DNA from: Pigmentiphaga sp.
Lineage (GTDB): Bacteria > Pseudomonadota > Gammaproteobacteria > Burkholderiales > Burkholderiaceae_B
Assembly: GCA_023228945.1 (NCBI GenBank)
Contig: JALOAI010000005.1
Coordinates: 124,001 to 188,000 of the forward strand
Length of the DNA: 64,000 bases
Direction of reading: 5' to 3'
Made by a program: the position numbers and the translations under genes. Within the stretch, counting starts at the first letter, position 1; each line of letters begins with the position of its first letter. Under the pieces are notes generated by a model. The model had not been told where the DNA came from, did not search any database, and saw nothing but the letters and a program-made list of their open reading frames with translations. Below, in pieces: positions 19,888-27,822 of the stretch.

Positions 19888-20850
19888 ATGGAGCACCGTT
19901 TCAGTCGCCGCGCTTTCGTCGCGGCCCTTGCCGCCCTCCCGCTGGCCGCCAGGGCACAGGCGTATCCTGCGAAGGCCGTTACCATCGTCGTGCCAAGTTT
20001 GCCCGGAGGGGTGCTGGACGTCGTCGCGCGCACGCTCGCCCCTCAGATGTCCGACGATTTGCATCAGTCCGTCGTGGTCGACAACCGGCCGGGTGGCAAT
20101 AGCCATATCGGAGCCAGCCTCGTGGCCAGATCCAAGCCGGATGGTTATACGCTTTTGTGCGCCGCGGGAAGCACTTTGGTGTCAGGGGTCTCGCGAAACC
20201 TGAACTACGAGCCCATGAGCGACCTGGTACCTGTAGCGCGCGTAGTAACGGCACCTGTCTACGTTGTCGTGTCGGCGGACTCCCCGTTCAAAACACTGGC
20301 GGATTTGATCGAAGCCAGCAAATCCAAGCCAGGCACGATCTTCTTCGGGTCCACCAGCGTGGGTAATTCCACCCATATCGGGGCGGAAATGTTGAATACC
20401 CTGGCGGGAATGGGGGCGTCCCACGTGCCGTACAAAGGGGCTGTTCCGGCACTCACAGATCTTGCGGGAGGCCGGATTCATTTCATGCTGGACAGTCTGG
20501 CGTCCGTGAATCCCATGCTTCAGTCGGGAAAGATTCGTATGTTGGCGGTAACCGCCCCGGCTCGAGTGAAAGACTTTCCGAACGTTCCCACCGTCGCCGA
20601 GACATTGCCGGGGTTCCAGATTGAGGGTTGGGTTGGCGTGTTCGCACCTGCCGCGACTCCCGCCGAGATCGTCGATAAGTTGGCCGGCGCGATCGAGCAG
20701 GCCACGAAAAACGCCGAGGTAGCGAAGACACTCCGGGCTGCCTCGGGAGAAGTGGCGTTTCTCGGGCCGGCGGAGGCCCGGATCTTTATGAATGAGGACC
20801 ACGAGCGGATTATCAAGGTTGTTCGGGCCGCGAATATTGTGATCGACTGA
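19888..20850 (+). CDS. Bug-family solute receptor of the catabolic island
   Basis: A 320-residue TctC/Bug-type periplasmic receptor. A twin-arginine-like leader (RFSRRAFVAAL, probable cleavage after AARAQA) precedes YPAKAVTIVVPSLPGG, the family's DNRPGG motif, and HVPYKGAVPAL. It is the first gene of a plus-strand operon with two acyl-CoA dehydrogenase subunits, 7 bp from the next gene, downstream of a promoter with a candidate TetR operator. A good GAAGGAG ribosome-binding site precedes the ATG at 19888. Its position suggests it senses or imports the acid that the island degrades, although no TctAB permease is nearby. Confidence 0.9.
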   Translation: MEHRFSRRAFVAALAALPLAARAQAYPAKAVTIVVPSLPGGVLDVVARTLAPQMSDDLHQSVVVDNRPGGNSHIGASLVARSKPDGYTLLCAAGSTLVSGVSRNLNYEPMSDLVPVARVVTAPVYVVVSADSPFKTLADLIEASKSKPGTIFFGSTSVGNSTHIGAEMLNTLAGMGASHVPYKGAVPALTDLAGGRIHFMLDSLASVNPMLQSGKIRMLAVTAPARVKDFPNVPTVAETLPGFQIEGWVGVFAPAATPAEIVDKLAGAIEQATKNAEVAKTLRAASGEVAFLGPAEARIFMNEDHERIIKVVRAANIVID

Positions 20851-20857
20851 ATGTGAG

Positions 20858-21910
20858 ATGCGCGAGAGCATGCAAGAGTTGCTGATTGAGCTGACCCGCC
20901 GAGAGCTCGATAAATGGCGAGGAGGCAGGCTGGCCGACAAGCCGGAACACGACGGTTGGCAGGCGGGACTCTGGACTTTGCTTGAAAGCCTGGAACTGCC
21001 GCGATGCCTGGCTTCAGAACCGCAGGGCGGCTCGGGGGTGGGCCTGAGAGACGCGTTCGCCTTGATGCAGTTGATTGGTGAGTACGCGCTCCCGGTGCCC
21101 TTGGTCGAGACGATCCTGGCACATCATCTGCTGTCGATGGCCGGGCTGACAGGGCCGGCCGGACCCTTGTCCATCTCTAGCCATCCGGATGGTCCCTGCG
21201 GGACTGTCACACTGAAAGACCGGAAAGCCGTGCTGAACGGTAGAGGCGCGCGCGTGCCCTGGGGGCGTGATGTCGCGGGCGTCGTTCTATTGGCCGACCA
21301 TGGTGGCGAAACCCTGCTCGTGCTGGTGCGGCAAGGTCAGTTTGAGGTGCAAGCGGGGCTCAACACGGCTGCCGACGCGCGGGACACACTCGAGTTTAGA
21401 AATAGCGAAATAGACCTTTTTGCCGGTTCGCCAATCGACTCCGAGGGCTTTTATCGATTGGCCGCCGCGGCCAGGGTGGCGCAAATGGCGGGGGCTTGCC
21501 GCGAAATTTTGCAGATGTCCGTGTCCCATGCGAATACGCGCGAGCAATTTGGTCGCCCTATAGCCAAATTCCAGGCTATTCAGCAGCATCTGGCGAGCCT
21601 TGCCAGCCTGTGGGCTATCTGCGCGGGGGCGTCCGATCTGGCGATACGTAGTCTGGAGGCGGGCGGCAACAGCCTCGGGGTCGCGTGCGCGAAGGCGCGT
21701 GCTGGTGAGGCTGCTTCCGCGGCCGCCGCAGCGGCGCATCAGGTGCTCGGTGCCATGGGGTTCTCGCGCGAGCACGGCCTGCATCGCTGTACGCAGCGTT
21801 TGCTTTCCTGGCGCGACGAGTTCGGGTCCGAGGCCTACTGGAACGAGCGCTTGGGCGCGTTGGCCATCTCTGCCGGTGCCGATGGGCTCTGGCCCATCCT
21901 GACGGATTAA
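20858..21910 (+). CDS. Acyl-CoA dehydrogenase-like subunit (alpha-type half of a heteromer)
   Basis: A 350-residue acyl-CoA dehydrogenase family protein. The C-terminal domain retains the FAD-binding pattern REQFGRPIAKFQAIQQHLA. The middle domain lacks the usual TEPxxGSD-type flavin/substrate motif, being replaced by a divergent stretch around SSHPDGPCG. The next gene encodes a paralogue with the opposite set of motifs. Such complementary losses are known from heterotetrameric dehydrogenases of steroid and bile-acid side-chain degradation. Start candidates are ATG 20858 or ATG 20870; I keep the first. There is a 4-bp gap to the partner gene. By role it oxidises an acyl-CoA to the 2,3-enoyl-CoA and passes electrons to ETF. 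Confidence 0.83.
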   Translation: MRESMQELLIELTRRELDKWRGGRLADKPEHDGWQAGLWTLLESLELPRCLASEPQGGSGVGLRDAFALMQLIGEYALPVPLVETILAHHLLSMAGLTGPAGPLSISSHPDGPCGTVTLKDRKAVLNGRGARVPWGRDVAGVVLLADHGGETLLVLVRQGQFEVQAGLNTAADARDTLEFRNSEIDLFAGSPIDSEGFYRLAAAARVAQMAGACREILQMSVSHANTREQFGRPIAKFQAIQQHLASLASLWAICAGASDLAIRSLEAGGNSLGVACAKARAGEAASAAAAAAHQVLGAMGFSREHGLHRCTQRLLSWRDEFGSEAYWNERLGALAISAGADGLWPILTD

Positions 21911-21914
21911 GAAG

Positions 21915-23039
21915 ATGACGTTTCAAGCGCAAGCGGATACACCGCAACTCGCTGCGTTGCGGCGCGAAGTTCGTGAGTTTGTCGCGAGTGAGCGACCAAC
22001 CCGTAGCTATGAATATCTTGGCGGTGACGACCCGGAATTTAGTCGGAAGCTGGGCGAGAAAGGCTGGATCGGCATGTGTTGGCCCCGGGCTTATGGCGGT
22101 TCGGAGAGGTCGCTGCTCGAGCGCTATGTGATCGCCGAAGAACTGCTGGTGGCCCGCGCCCCCCTGGGCTTTCATTGGATCGGCGACCGGCAGGCGGGGC
22201 CTCTGCTTTTGCGCTATGGCACCGAAGAACAAAAAGCCGCAATCCTGCCGCGAATCGCCGCGGGCACTTGCCGCTTTTGCATTGGGATGAGCGAGGCCGA
22301 TTCGGGATCCGATCTCGCTTCCGTACGTACCAAGGCAACTGCGGTATCGGGAGGCTTCGTGCTGACCGGCGCCAAGCTTTGGACCAGCGGGGCGCATCGA
22401 TCGGATTTCATGATCGCGCTTTGTCGAACGGGCCCGCGTGGCGTCTCCCGACACGAGGGCCTCAGTCAGTTTCTCATCGACCTGCGTGCGCCTGGCGTGG
22501 AGTGCCGCCAAATCGAGAATATCGCTCGCGAGCGCGATTTCAACGAGGTGGTGTTTCACGATATGTTCGTGCCGGCAAACTGTCTGGTGGGTGGGCTCGG
22601 CGAAGGCTGGAAGCAGGTCAGCGACGAACTGGCGCTGGAGCGTTCAGGGCCGGAACGGTTCCTTTCGAGCTTTGGCCTTTTGCTTGAGCTCCTGGATGTT
22701 TTGAAAGCCCAGGCCAGCCCCGCGGCGGCGCGTGAAGTCGGTCGTCTGGTCGCTCACCTGGCGACGGTGCGCCATCTTTCGCGCTCCGTTGCCGGGCTTC
22801 TGCAGCAGGGCGAAGTTCCTGCCCTGGAAGCCGCGATCGTCAAAGACATCGGGACCAATCTCGAGCAGGAAATGTGCGAGGTGGTGCGGACTCTTGCCGG
22901 CGTGGAACCCGATCCGCAGGCAGAAGGGCTGGCCGGCTCCCTCGCCCAAGTCCTGTGGCGCGCTCCGTCATTCACCTTGAGAGGCGGCACCCGCGAGGTC
23001 TTGCGGGGCATTATCGCGCGCGGCGTTGGGGCGCGCTGA
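21915..23039 (+). CDS. Acyl-CoA dehydrogenase subunit (beta-type half of a heteromer)
   Basis: A 374-residue acyl-CoA dehydrogenase. The N-terminal helical domain is followed by the middle-domain motif MSEADSGSD and by KLWTSGAHRSDF, both contributing to flavin and substrate binding. A LALERSGPER segment follows and may supply the catalytic Glu. The C-terminal domain lacks the RxQFG motif normally used for FAD, which the upstream subunit keeps. The two genes are 4 bp apart and probably make an obligate complex. Downstream, 23040-23174 holds no gene I can support, and the next genes are on the other strand. Confidence 0.87.
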   Translation: MTFQAQADTPQLAALRREVREFVASERPTRSYEYLGGDDPEFSRKLGEKGWIGMCWPRAYGGSERSLLERYVIAEELLVARAPLGFHWIGDRQAGPLLLRYGTEEQKAAILPRIAAGTCRFCIGMSEADSGSDLASVRTKATAVSGGFVLTGAKLWTSGAHRSDFMIALCRTGPRGVSRHEGLSQFLIDLRAPGVECRQIENIARERDFNEVVFHDMFVPANCLVGGLGEGWKQVSDELALERSGPERFLSSFGLLLELLDVLKAQASPAAAREVGRLVAHLATVRHLSRSVAGLLQQGEVPALEAAIVKDIGTNLEQEMCEVVRTLAGVEPDPQAEGLAGSLAQVLWRAPSFTLRGGTREVLRGIIARGVGAR

Positions 23040-23174
23040 TCGGCGGCTAGGAGTCTGTCGGAGTATCGGCCATCATCATGCACGCCAGCCGCGGCCGAGC
23101 CAACGGCCGAGGCGTTCTGCAGTTCCGGAACGAGTTGTCGTGTTCACGATCATCTCCTGCGGCATGCCGGCATG

Positions 23175-23594
23175 TCAGCCCGGGCCGGATTGGAATGGAT
23201 TCCTGATCCCAAGACTCTCTTCGAGGATCTGGTCATGGCCCAGGTCCTCGGTGTAGAGCATCGTACAACCTGCTGCGATGGCCGCCGAAGCGATGCAGGC
23301 ATCGTAGAACGACAGGCGGTAGCGCTGCGCGATGTGGCGCGCACGATCATGCACATCCTCGGTCAGGGCGACGACCTTGCAGAAGCTGCGCACCAAGTCC
23401 AGGAACTGCGTGATCTCGTCCCACTCCATCTTCAACTTCCGCACGCACACGTGGGTGACCTCGTTGAGCACCTGCACGCTGATGACCGGCGAGCGCCTGA
23501 GCAGCGCCTCGGCCCCGTCGGCCTTGCGGGCATCCTCGGACAGCAGGTACAGCACGACGTTGCTGTCCAGGAAGACGGGACTGCGATCAGCCAC
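23175..23594 (-). CDS. PIN-domain ribonuclease toxin (VapC-like)
   Basis: A 139-residue PIN domain with the expected acidic residues: Asp10 (FLDSN), a Glu in VLNEVTH, an Asp in FYDACIAS, and an Asp in YTEDLGHD. The start is a GTG at 23594 that overlaps the antitoxin stop by 8 bp; homologues start at this point (ADRSPVFLDSN). By family it is a toxin ribonuclease controlled by the antitoxin encoded upstream. The pair sits between the converging ends of the two catabolic operons and probably arrived separately from them. Confidence 0.85.
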   Translation of the reverse strand: MADRSPVFLDSNVVLYLLSEDARKADGAEALLRRSPVISVQVLNEVTHVCVRKLKMEWDEITQFLDLVRSFCKVVALTEDVHDRARHIAQRYRLSFYDACIASAAIAAGCTMLYTEDLGHDQILEESLGIRNPFQSGPG

Positions 23595-23820
23595 GGGCGT
23601 TCGCCTCGTCCCGGTCGAACTTGAAGTCGGCCGGCAACTTGCCGCGGAACTGCCGCAGGCGCGCGAACAGTACATCCACACCAGGCTTCTTGCGCACGGC
23701 GAACTTTCGCGGCGCATCGACCACGATCTCGATGTCGTCGCCTTCGCTCAGCTCCAGCGCCTCCACGACGCTGGCAGGCAGACGAACGGCCAGGCTGTTG
23801 CCCCATTTTGCGACTTGCAT
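23587..23820 (-). CDS. AbrB/MazE-type antitoxin (VapB-like)
   Basis: The 77-residue product starts MQVAKWGNSLAVRLPASVVE, a classic AbrB/SpoVT swapped-hairpin domain, followed by a disordered basic/acidic tail for toxin binding. I chose ATG 23820 because GGAGG lies 5 nt upstream; the longer TTG start at 23832 would place that site inside the gene. It represses its own promoter through the dyad at 23836-23863 (inference). It overlaps the PIN toxin gene by 8 bp. Confidence 0.86.
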   Translation of the reverse strand: MQVAKWGNSLAVRLPASVVEALELSEGDDIEIVVDAPRKFAVRKKPGVDVLFARLRQFRGKLPADFKFDRDEANARG

Positions 23821-23835
23821 CGCGACCTCCAATCA

Positions 23836-23863
23836 ATGATATACGCCATAAAATGTATATCAA
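23836..23863 (-). promoter_or_regulatory. Promoter and operator of the second VapBC-like pair
   Basis: On the minus strand, -35 TTGATA (23863-23858) and -10 TATCAT (23841-23836) are 16 bp apart. The perfect inverted repeat TGATATAC-N10-GTATATCA (23837-23862) overlaps both hexamers, as expected for autorepression. The antitoxin ATG lies 16 bp further on. Confidence 0.65.
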
Positions 23864-23907
23864 AGCGGGAGAAATAGCAAAATCTTTGGGTTACCAGTGG
23901 GTGGCCA

Positions 23908-24567
23908 TCATCCCTCTCCTTCGGTACGGTCGCGAACCAGGGCCAGCGCGAATCCGATGTAGGCATCGGCAAGTTCGGCGGGCGACTTCGGGCCCGTCGG
24001 GGTGTACCAGTCGGCCACACTGCGACAAAGGACCCAGACGGCACGGGTCGTTTCGGGTACATCGGGTGCTCGGAATACGCCTACGCGCCGTCCGGCTTCG
24101 ATCTCGCGGCGCACGAGCCCTTCAAGCTCGTCTCGGCGAGCGATGTGGGCCTTGCGATGGGGCGGCTCGAGGAACTGCATTTCGCGGGCGAGATGAGCCA
24201 GTTGGCGGCGATGCGTCATGTAGAGCACGATGTTCTCTATCAAAAGGCAAAAGCGCCGACGGGGCGAGTCACCGCCTTCTTGCAAAGCGGCATGCGCACG
24301 CCGCAGGAGTTCTTCGCTGGAATGCCGCAACAGCACCACGAGCATTTCCTGCTTACTGGAAAAGTGATAGTAGAGCCCCGGCACCGACATCTTCGCTTCT
24401 TTGGCTATCATGCGGACCGTCGTGCCGTGGTAGCCGAAATTGGTAAAGACCCGCAGGGTTGCCTCGAGCACAGGGCCCAGACCGCTATCCCGATCATATG
24501 ATCGCCAAGCGGCCTCCGGTTGCTCAACCGTTGCTTCAACCGCACGGGCCAGGTTATCGACTTTCAT
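23908..24567 (-). CDS. TetR-family regulator of the acyl-CoA catabolic island
   Basis: A 219-residue TetR-type protein. The helix-turn-helix spans about residues 32-78 (FTNFGYHGTTVRMIAKEAKM, then YYHFSSKQEML), preceded by an unusually long N-terminal arm of about 30 residues. The rest is the helical ligand-binding domain. It is the last gene of the minus-strand operon and overlaps the CaiB-type gene by 14 bp, so it is made with the enzymes it probably controls. The likely binding sites are the mirror-image 20-bp dyads at 19825 and 31416. The ligand is likely a pathway acyl-CoA, as for many TetR regulators of acyl-CoA catabolism (inference). Confidence 0.87.
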   Translation of the reverse strand: MKVDNLARAVEATVEQPEAAWRSYDRDSGLGPVLEATLRVFTNFGYHGTTVRMIAKEAKMSVPGLYYHFSSKQEMLVVLLRHSSEELLRRAHAALQEGGDSPRRRFCLLIENIVLYMTHRRQLAHLAREMQFLEPPHRKAHIARRDELEGLVRREIEAGRRVGVFRAPDVPETTRAVWVLCRSVADWYTPTGPKSPAELADAYIGFALALVRDRTEGEG

Positions 24568-25723
24568 GCTGACTTCTGAAGGTGATGGTGGTGCTCGGTT
24601 CGTTCGCCGGCGCTAGGATCTCCTGGCTTCGCGTTCGGCCCAAAGTGATGGGGCTGCGAATGGCTGGTGCCTCCGGCGTGTGGGTGAACATGTCGCATTC
24701 TAAGGTAAGCGGATCCTGTGCTACCGCATGATAGTCCTTGACCAGACCACAGACGATACCCTGTTGTCTCAGGCGCTTGGCCCAGACCCTGGCCTCTTGA
24801 GTCGTCATTCGCTCCTCGATCAAGGGTGTCAGAGCGGCGCGATGAGCGGCCCGCTCGGGGCCTGAGGCGAAGCGAGGGTCCTGGACGAGTTCGGGCAGCC
24901 CGATGAGCGAAGTAAAGGCCTCCCAGTGCGGCTGTAGATAGGCACTCACGATCAGGTAGCCGTCTTTGCAGCGGAAAGCATCGGCGGGCGCGGATAACGG
25001 GGCGCTGTTGCCGGGGCGTGGGGATTGCTGCCCCGTTGCCAGAAATTCGCACAACGGGCCGGTCTGTAAGTTGAGTGCCATTTCATACAGGCTGATCCGA
25101 ACGACGTCGCCACGCCCGGTACGAGCGCGCCTGAACAGCGCCGCGAGGATCCCGTGGCAGAGGGCGTGCCCGCAGGCCGCGTCGACGATGGTGAATCCCA
25201 CCTTGGTTGGCGGCCCATCGGGATAGCCTGTCGTAGACATGATGCCACTCTCGGCCTGTACGACAATATCCACCCCGCCGCGCTCGCGGCCTTGCTTTCC
25301 CCAGCCGAAACCGCTGACGGACGCATATACCAAGCCGGGATTGCGTTGCAACAACACATCCGGGCCTAGCCCGAGCCGTTCCATCACGCCTGGCCGCGAA
25401 GCCTCGATGAGGATGTCCGCCTGTTCGGCCAGCCGCAAGATGCGTTCCCGCGACTCCGGCTGTCGCAGATCTTCGCGCACCAGCCGTTTGTTTCGGTTGT
25501 AGCCCGTGAAAACCGGAGCCACCGTGAGATCGCGCGCGCTGGGAGACTTCAATTGCCGGGCACTGTCGCCACCCGGCGGCTCCACTTTGATGACGTCGGC
25601 GCCATAATCGGCCAGTAGCAGCCCAGCGCTGGGCGCCGCTATCATTTGAGCAAGTTCCAGTACCTTGATGCCCGCCAGTGGCAACTCTTCTTGAAACTGC
25701 CGCATTTCGTCATCCCCTTGCAT
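24554..25723 (-). CDS. CaiB/BaiF-type (class III) CoA-transferase
   Basis: A 389-residue class III CoA-transferase. It has the N-terminal pattern GIKVLELAQMIAAPSAG, ADYGADVIKVEPPGGD, and SGFGWGKQGRERGGVD. The Asp of TIVDAACG (Asp181) aligns with the catalytic Asp that forms the acyl-aspartyl anhydride. The enzyme moves CoA between carboxylic acids. It follows the CoA ligase directly (TGAATG) and overlaps the TetR gene. In this island it may recycle CoA from a late product to the incoming acid, giving a second activation route beside the ATP-dependent ligase. The first ATG is used; an internal one at residue 7 is possible. Confidence 0.9.
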   Translation of the reverse strand: MQGDDEMRQFQEELPLAGIKVLELAQMIAAPSAGLLLADYGADVIKVEPPGGDSARQLKSPSARDLTVAPVFTGYNRNKRLVREDLRQPESRERILRLAEQADILIEASRPGVMERLGLGPDVLLQRNPGLVYASVSGFGWGKQGRERGGVDIVVQAESGIMSTTGYPDGPPTKVGFTIVDAACGHALCHGILAALFRRARTGRGDVVRISLYEMALNLQTGPLCEFLATGQQSPRPGNSAPLSAPADAFRCKDGYLIVSAYLQPHWEAFTSLIGLPELVQDPRFASGPERAAHRAALTPLIEERMTTQEARVWAKRLRQQGIVCGLVKDYHAVAQDPLTLECDMFTHTPEAPAIRSPITLGRTRSQEILAPANEPSTTITFRSQHESR

Positions 25724-27331
25724 TCAGCGACCGATCACGATGCTCTGTGCCTGGCGATCCCAAACACGGGAGAGATTGGATTCCGCCGCAGCGCGCAGTT
25801 TGTATTTTTCGACCTTCTCGGTCAGGGTGCGTGGAAGGGCATCCAGAAACTGCACATAGCGGGGCACCATGAAATACGCCATCTGCCGTGCCGCCCAGCG
25901 TACCAGGTCCTCCTCGTTTAAATCGCTGCCTGCGCGTCGCACCACGCTGACCATGACTTCGTCTTCGCTGAGTTCCGATCGCACGGCAAACGCGGCCACC
26001 TCATGCACTTGCGGGTGCATCGCGATGATTTGCTCGACTTCAAAGGAGGAGATGTTCTCGCCACGCCGGCGTATCGCATCCTTCTTGCGATCCTTGAAAT
26101 GCAGGTAGCCGTCGGCATCCAGGAAACCGCGATCGCCCGTATGAAACCAGAGGTTGCGCCATGCCTCCACCGTTGCCTGCGGCATATCGAAATAGCCCTG
26201 CGACGTGGTCCAGGGTCGACGGTTGCGCACGCAGATCTCGCCCGTTTCGCCGCGAGGCAGTTCAAAGTCGTTCTCGTCCAGAATCGCCAGTTCGATGTCG
26301 GGCTGCGGACGCCCGGCGGTATCCCATTTGTCTTCCGGCTCGTTAGGTCCGAGAAAGGCGATGTAGGCGAAGTCGGTCAAAGCATAGGTGGTGCAGAGCC
26401 GCACGCCGAAGCGCCGCGCAAACTCCTTCCCGAAACTCGGGATGGGAACGACCATACAGTTACTGGCGGCATGGACACGATCATCCGGCTCGCGGGGACG
26501 GTTCCACAGAATGCTGGCCATCGCGCCGAGCAGATTGAATTGAGTCGCTCCGGTGCGCCGGATGTCTTCCCAGAAGCCACTGGCCGAGAATCGGTTCGCC
26601 AGCGCGATGCGGCAACCGGTAATCAACGCCACATACATGGAGCGCAAGGCGTTGCCATGGAACATCGGCAGACAGGTATACATCACTTCGTCGCGCGTGT
26701 AGCCGAAAGCCTGTGCCAAGGCCGCGGCTTGGGCAAAGCAACTGGAATGGGTCCACATGATCGCTTTTGAAGGGCCTGTCGTACCTGAGGTGAACATCAG
26801 GCAGGCCAGGTCCTTGAAGCCGACCTCGACGCCCGGGTCATCGGCGCTCGCGGACATGCATTCGGTATGCCGGACGGTGGCAAACGGCAGCCTAGTACTC
26901 TGCTCGCCCCTCGCGCCCACAACGATGCCGGACTTGAGGTCAGTACAAAGGCTTGCGACATCGGCAACCCGATCGAGATAAGTGCGCGAGGTGACAATCC
27001 AGCTTGCGCGTGCCTGGCGAAGAAAACGGCCGAGGAGCTCGCCTTTGGCAGCGGTGTTCAGGGGCACTGCGACCGCCCGGATCTTGCCAAGCGCCAGGAA
27101 GTACCACACGATGTCGGGCGAGTTGTCCAGGAGAATCGCGACATGGTCGCCCGGCGCCACTCCGGCGGCGAGGAGACCGTTGGCCAACTGGTTGGTGATC
27201 CGGTGCGCATCGGCAAAGGTGTAACGCTCTTCTTCGAACGTCAGGAACCCCCGCTCGCCGCAATCGGCGGCTCTTTGGCCAAGGACGGTGACGAAGTCAT
27301 ACTCGTACAGTTCGATGGAGCGCGGTTGCAT
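25724..27331 (-). CDS. Acyl-CoA ligase (AMP-forming, CaiC-like)
   Basis: A 535-residue adenylate-forming ligase. The phosphate-binding loop is FTSGTTGPSKA (about 180-190), followed by a GRPQPD region, the HTGDRGFLDADGYLHF motif, and a C-terminal catalytic Lys in RTLTEKVEKYKL (Lys506). It activates a carboxylic acid as acyl-CoA using ATP. Its closest named subgroup by pattern and by CaiB company is the crotonobetaine/carnitine-CoA ligases, but the true substrate is unknown. The start ATG at 27331 (MQPRSIELYEYDF) is preferred; the upstream extension overlaps the DUF35 gene and is not protein-like. It stands 4 bp after the DUF35 stop. Confidence 0.9.
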   Translation of the reverse strand: MQPRSIELYEYDFVTVLGQRAADCGERGFLTFEEERYTFADAHRITNQLANGLLAAGVAPGDHVAILLDNSPDIVWYFLALGKIRAVAVPLNTAAKGELLGRFLRQARASWIVTSRTYLDRVADVASLCTDLKSGIVVGARGEQSTRLPFATVRHTECMSASADDPGVEVGFKDLACLMFTSGTTGPSKAIMWTHSSCFAQAAALAQAFGYTRDEVMYTCLPMFHGNALRSMYVALITGCRIALANRFSASGFWEDIRRTGATQFNLLGAMASILWNRPREPDDRVHAASNCMVVPIPSFGKEFARRFGVRLCTTYALTDFAYIAFLGPNEPEDKWDTAGRPQPDIELAILDENDFELPRGETGEICVRNRRPWTTSQGYFDMPQATVEAWRNLWFHTGDRGFLDADGYLHFKDRKKDAIRRRGENISSFEVEQIIAMHPQVHEVAAFAVRSELSEDEVMVSVVRRAGSDLNEEDLVRWAARQMAYFMVPRYVQFLDALPRTLTEKVEKYKLRAAAESNLSRVWDRQAQSIVIGR

Positions 27332-27335
27332 GGTT

Positions 27336-27812
27336 CTAGGCGAGCAACTCAAAAGTGAAATCCGTAATACGCCCCTGCCGATCCGGCGCGAAAACCACCT
27401 TGACGCGGGTGCCTGGTGCCATCTTTTGCATGGCTGCCTGCACATCGCTCAGGTCGATGCCATCGACATAATTGGCAATAGCCGAGTCGACACCATCGAT
27501 GCGAACAAACGCAATTGCCATCGGGGCTTTGCGTTTGCCTTCCAAGCCACGCACGACCACGGTGGAGGCTTCGATGACTCCTTCGGCGCCGGTTTGTACC
27601 CATGAGTCGCACGGTTCGAACGTGCGCTCACAAAACGCGCGCGGCGGTAGGTAGGTCAGGCCGGACTTCGAGCAGTGCGTCGCCAGGAGCTTGCCTTCCT
27701 TCAATCCCTGCATGAACTTCCCGGCGACTTGACCGAGGGCGTAGTCGTACCGCAGCGTGATTTCGTCTGTGACCACGGCATGGTTTTCATTGCGAGCGGC
27801 GATGTCAGTCAT
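27336..27812 (-). CDS. DUF35 / OB-fold acyl-CoA-associated protein
   Basis: A 158-residue product with an N-terminal helix, a zinc-knuckle-like region and a C-terminal OB fold, the layout of DUF35 proteins that bind acyl-CoA and partner with thiolase-like enzymes. The zinc region has Cys47, Cys61 and Cys68, but the fourth ligand position (residue 50) is Ser, so metal binding may be weakened or lost. A clear AGGAG precedes the ATG at 27812. It lies 10 bp after a thiolase-like gene. Known partners of this type include the Ltp2 aldolase with the DUF35 domain of ChsH2, which inspires the aldolase hypothesis here. Confidence 0.82.
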   Translation of the reverse strand: MTDIAARNENHAVVTDEITLRYDYALGQVAGKFMQGLKEGKLLATHCSKSGLTYLPPRAFCERTFEPCDSWVQTGAEGVIEASTVVVRGLEGKRKAPMAIAFVRIDGVDSAIANYVDGIDLSDVQAAMQKMAPGTRVKVVFAPDRQGRITDFTFELLA

Positions 27813-27822
27813 TGGGATACTC

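Noticed and set aside
19888..20850. A complete tripartite tricarboxylate transporter in the catabolic island
   Set aside because: Only the receptor is present; no TctA or TctB membrane proteins are encoded nearby, and the following genes are acyl-CoA dehydrogenases.
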